A stretch of 64,000 nucleotides of DNA, from the NCBI GenBank assembly GCA_963809815.1, contig CAWELM010000013.1, positions 186,001 through 250,000 on the forward strand, given 5' to 3'. The notes under the pieces were generated by a model. The model worked only from the letters and a program-made list of their open reading frames with translations. It did not search any database and was not told the DNA's origin. Source of the stretch: CAVVJA01 sp963809815. Lineage in GTDB: Bacteria > Actinomycetota > Actinomycetes > Mycobacteriales > Jatrophihabitantaceae. Shown here in pieces: positions 61,152 through 64,000 of this stretch. Positions within the stretch are counted from its first letter, which is position 1, and the number at the start of each line of letters is the position of its first letter. Made by a program: the position numbers and the translations under genes.

Positions 61152-63551
61152 TCAGAACTTGCGCAGCGCAAGCAGGTGGAGTTTGTTGCGTTTGATGTCG
61201 TCGATTCGCGCTAGGAGATCGTCGAGGTCGTCGCCCACGTTCATGTGGCGGCCCGACAACGCGTCACCACGTCCTGCCGCCAGGTTCACGACCCACCCTG
61301 CGGCGATTTCAGGGTCCGCGCCCTGGCCCGCTGCGAGACGGGCCTTGATCCATCCGAACACCTGGCCTTCGGCTGTCTCGGGACCTGCTGTGCTTGCCAG
61401 CGCGGCCTCGCTCAGCCCGATCGGCAACAGTCCCGGATCGAAGCTGAACACGCTGACACCGTGCGGTTTCAACTCCGCCGCGAGCGTCTCGGTCAGCTTC
61501 ACCACCGCGGCCTTCGCAGCGGCGTAGGAGGAGACGAGCGGCCAGCGATGGACGGCAGCCTGACTGGTGATGCTGATGACGCGGCCGCGGCCTGCCGAAA
61601 CCATCCCCGGAAGTACGGCGCTGGTGAGCATGTAGGCGCCGCCGAAGTTGATCTCGACGGCGCGCCACCACTCCGCCGGATCGGTCTCCCAGAGCGGGCC
61701 CATCGGGCCGTTGATGCCTGCGTTGTTGACGAGCACGTCGATCGGCCCGAGCTGCTCGGTAACCGCGGCGACGGCCGCGCGCGTTCGTTCGATATCGGTG
61801 ACGTCGGCGACGGCGGTCGCGACGATCCCTCCGCGCGCGCGAATGGACGCGGCTGCCTCCTCGAGGGAAGCCTCGGACCGCCCGATCAGCGCGACCCGGG
61901 CACCGGCGTCCACCAGTCGCTCTGCGAGGAACCGTCCAAGGCCTCGGCCGCCACCGCTGACTAGGGCGACGGCGCCGTCGAGCTCACGGGCGGGAATCTG
62001 CTGTGGTCGGGCGAGGAGCCGCCTGAGGATTTTGCCGGACGGCGATTTGGGGATGGACTCGACGAACTCGACGCGCCGAATTCGCTTGTACGGCGTCACC
62101 CGCTCGGCGACCCATGCCATCAACTCATCGTCAGTGAGCGCGGTGCGCCGCACGACGAACGCCTGAGGCACCTCGCCCGCCTCGTCATCAGGGAGCCCCA
62201 CGACGGCTGCGTCGGCGACTGACGGATGGGACAGCAGGAGCTGCTCGAGTTCGGCGGGCGCGACTTGGAACCCCTTGTACTTGATCATTTCCTTGAGACG
62301 ATCCACGACCTCGTACCACCCCTCGTCATCGACGGTGACAACGTCGCCCGTATGCAGCCATCCGTCGGCATCGATCGCGGCAGCGGTCGCTTCCTCGTCG
62401 TTGAGGTACCTGCGCATGACACTCGGTGCGCGAACGAGTAGCTCGCCTGGTTGTCCGGCTGCGACCTCGGCACCGGTCGTGGGATCGATGACGCGACATT
62501 CGACGCCCTGCACCGTGGGTCCGATCGACCACGGCTTGTCCGGGCCGTCGTCGGGCGCGATGTGGCTCGATCCGGCCAGCTCGGTCATTCCGTAAACCTG
62601 TTTCACGTGGCAGCCGGTACGGCGCGCACATGTGGTGACGAGGTCGCTGGACATAGGCGCGGCGCCGACCGTCATCACGTGCAGGCTCGAGAGGTCGTAG
62701 TCGTCGAGCAGGTCAGTGTTGGCCAGCGCCTGGACGATCGGGGGAACGATCTCGGCGCGTGTCACGTGGTGGCGCTGGATCGTGTCGAGGAACCCCTCGA
62801 TCTCGAACCGGGGCATCAACACCACGCACGCGCCGGCCCGCAAGGACAGGTTGAGCGTGACCTGGAGCCCGAACGTGTGCACGAGCGGCAACGAGGCGAG
62901 CACGGTGTCGCTGCTCGTCACACCATGGGCGTCGCGCATCTGACTCAGGCTGGCGACGAGGTTGCGATGGGTCAGCACGACGCTCTTGGGCAGCCCGCTG
63001 GTGCCGCTGGAACGCGGGAGAAACGCCGTGTCGGAGGGACTGGCCAGCCCGGTCGGGAGGCCGCTCTTCCCCGCGGCGATGATCTGCTCGAATGCCGTAG
63101 CTCCGGCAGGATCGCCGTCGACGACGAACGTCCCAGCGACCGCGGTACTGAGCGCCGCATTGCGCAGGACGCTCTCGAACAGGTGCGCTGTCGTGATAAC
63201 CCAGCGCGTATCCGTCGCGAGGAAGTGATCGGTGAACTCGCTGGCCTTCGAATGCGGGCTGACCGTTGTGACGGTCGCACCGATGGTCAGTGCGGCGTAC
63301 CACGCGACGACGAAGTCGATGCTGTTCGTCGAGCACAGCGCCACGACATCGCCCGGGCGTACGCCCGCCGCTCGCAGGCCATGTCCGGCTCGACCGACCT
63401 TGTCGACAAGTTCGGCGTACGTCAGGGCCTCGCCAGAGGCGGCGTCGATGAGCGCGCAACGCCCGCCGTGCTCGGCCGCCTCGCCCAGCACGTACTCCGG
63501 AAGTGTCTGGTCAGGGACCATGGACTGTCGGGCCACATCCCGACGGCTCAC
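61152..63551 (-). CDS. Acyl-CoA ligase (4CL-like) fused to short-chain dehydrogenase/reductase
   Basis: 799 residues from GTG 63551. Residues 10-530 are an ANL adenylation enzyme: LPRSSGTSGLPKSVVLTHRN (P-loop), YGMTELAG, the hinge WYEVVDRLKEMIKYKGFQVA, and the catalytic lysine in PKSPSGKILRRLL. Residues 540-795 are a classical SDR: ALVSGGGRGLGRFLAERL, VLVNNAGINGP, Ser in VISITSQA, and Y-x3-K in SSYAAAKAAVVKL. One chain could thioesterify an acid and then reduce or oxidise it. The start overlaps the DAHP synthase stop by four bases, so the two are translated together. The pairing suggests an aromatic or shikimate-derived product; unproven. Confidence 0.9.
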   Translation of the reverse strand: MSRRDVARQSMVPDQTLPEYVLGEAAEHGGRCALIDAASGEALTYAELVDKVGRAGHGLRAAGVRPGDVVALCSTNSIDFVVAWYAALTIGATVTTVSPHSKASEFTDHFLATDTRWVITTAHLFESVLRNAALSTAVAGTFVVDGDPAGATAFEQIIAAGKSGLPTGLASPSDTAFLPRSSGTSGLPKSVVLTHRNLVASLSQMRDAHGVTSSDTVLASLPLVHTFGLQVTLNLSLRAGACVVLMPRFEIEGFLDTIQRHHVTRAEIVPPIVQALANTDLLDDYDLSSLHVMTVGAAPMSSDLVTTCARRTGCHVKQVYGMTELAGSSHIAPDDGPDKPWSIGPTVQGVECRVIDPTTGAEVAAGQPGELLVRAPSVMRRYLNDEEATAAAIDADGWLHTGDVVTVDDEGWYEVVDRLKEMIKYKGFQVAPAELEQLLLSHPSVADAAVVGLPDDEAGEVPQAFVVRRTALTDDELMAWVAERVTPYKRIRRVEFVESIPKSPSGKILRRLLARPQQIPARELDGAVALVSGGGRGLGRFLAERLVDAGARVALIGRSEASLEEAAASIRARGGIVATAVADVTDIERTRAAVAAVTEQLGPIDVLVNNAGINGPMGPLWETDPAEWWRAVEINFGGAYMLTSAVLPGMVSAGRGRVISITSQAAVHRWPLVSSYAAAKAAVVKLTETLAAELKPHGVSVFSFDPGLLPIGLSEAALASTAGPETAEGQVFGWIKARLAAGQGADPEIAAGWVVNLAAGRGDALSGRHMNVGDDLDDLLARIDDIKRNKLHLLALRKF

Positions 63552-64000
63552 GACGCCGACGCCCGCTCAGACAGCAAATTCGCAACACGAAACGCGAGGT
63601 CGACGGACTGGCGCCCGTTGAGGCGCGGATCGCACCTCGTCGCGTAATGGCGGTCGAGGTCGCCCTCGCGCAGCGCCTCGCCGCCACCGAGGCACTCAGT
63701 GACGTCGTCACCGGTCAGCTCGACGTGCAGCCCACCCGGCCAGACGGCCTCCGAGGCGCACGCCGCGAAGAAGGCGTCGACCTCCGCGACGATGTCCTCG
63801 AAGTTGCGTGTCTTGCGACCGTTGGCCATCTGCACGGTATTGGCATGCATGGGATCGCACGCCCAGACGACCGGGTGCCCGGCATCGCGGACCGCGGCCA
63901 AGATCGGCGGCAGAACGTCCGGCAGTCGCTTGGCCCCCATCCGCGAGATGAACGTCAGCCGGCCCGGGTTCCTGTCGGGGTTGAGCCGCTCGCACAGCTC
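63548..64000 (-). CDS. Class-II DAHP synthase, C-terminal part (continues beyond window)
   Basis: 151 codons of the 3' end, in frame to the window edge. Conserved class-II features: TFISRMGAKRLPDVLPPIL, VVWACDPMHANTVQ, NFEDIVAEVDAFF, GGLHVELTGDDVTECLGG, and YATRCDPRLNGRQSVDLAF with metal- and substrate-binding residues. The enzyme joins phosphoenolpyruvate and erythrose 4-phosphate at the head of the shikimate pathway. The MHANT variant (often MHGNT) and its operon partner suggest a dedicated secondary-pathway copy rather than the housekeeping one. That is inference. Confidence 0.9.
   Translation of the reverse strand, partial: ELCERLNPDRNPGRLTFISRMGAKRLPDVLPPILAAVRDAGHPVVWACDPMHANTVQMANGRKTRNFEDIVAEVDAFFAACASEAVWPGGLHVELTGDDVTECLGGGEALREGDLDRHYATRCDPRLNGRQSVDLAFRVANLLSERASAS

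Noticed and set aside
1..64000. CRISPR array
   Set aside because: No regularly spaced repeat series was found; the repeated elements present are att modules, promoter twins and one tandem duplication.

Overview
The window is high-GC, mostly densely coded DNA of an actinomycete (Actinomycetota). The evidence is a WhiB7-type regulator, DUF5994, an ECF sigma factor with a DGPF-type YCII partner, GTG starts, GTGA/ATGA stop-start overlaps and strong third-position GC. Genus cannot be fixed from the sequence. There is no rRNA, complete tRNA or CRISPR array. Decayed genes are unusually common: about fifteen truncated, frameshifted or internally deleted genes. The host locus is therefore either eroding, or the assembly carries some indels; the two can be told apart only with reads.

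1-26.2 kb is a mosaic of small transcription units. It holds oxidoreductases, a whiB7-like gene, a LysR/MFS divergent pair with a dyad between them, a methyltransferase/acetyltransferase pair, ParB-like, DUF1801 and NUDIX proteins, and a frameshifted secreted beta-propeller. A lower-GC gene with a golvesin-type C-terminal domain lies beside a secreted GH30 enzyme. A MarR-ABC-ABC efflux operon, an MMPL transporter, an aldo/keto reductase and a DrrA-permease fusion follow.

26.2-31.3 kb is rich in relics: a LuxR/AAA regulator with its middle deleted, hydrolase and aldo/keto reductase scraps, and a broken second copy of a 78-residue gene. They surround an intact large LuxR regulator that carries a fresh-looking 25-residue tandem duplication.

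31.3-47 kb returns to host-like genes: an HSL-type hydrolase, a Tat-exported MBL enzyme, a DHA2 efflux pump, a DGPF-ECF sigma operon, an FAD (BBE) oxidase, an MDR reductase, Crp and TetR regulators, an Hsp20 with an extra C-terminal domain, YihY and DUF5994. The same ECF-like promoter stands before the DGPF operon and before a gutted RibD/DHFR-like gene.

47.06-60.92 kb looks like mobile DNA. A 32-bp copy of a tRNA-Ala 3' half occurs in direct orientation at both ends, with a 12-bp piece in the middle; each is accompanied by paired TGGCWACCA repeats. The left segment carries broken AbiEi/AbiEii genes, a five-gene-length exopolysaccharide-type cassette of four genes (GT39, hyaluronan-synthase-like GT2, GH26, GH39-like), and the C-terminal relic of a TOTE-type helicase. 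The right segment carries an operator-controlled operon of AbiEi, AbiEii (frameshifted) and a full TOTE-type primase-helicase, then an IS481 relic. The simplest reading is two related elements integrated in tandem.

60.9-64 kb begins another host or biosynthetic locus on the minus strand: a class-II DAHP synthase (cut by the window end) translationally coupled to an unusual acyl-CoA ligase-SDR fusion.
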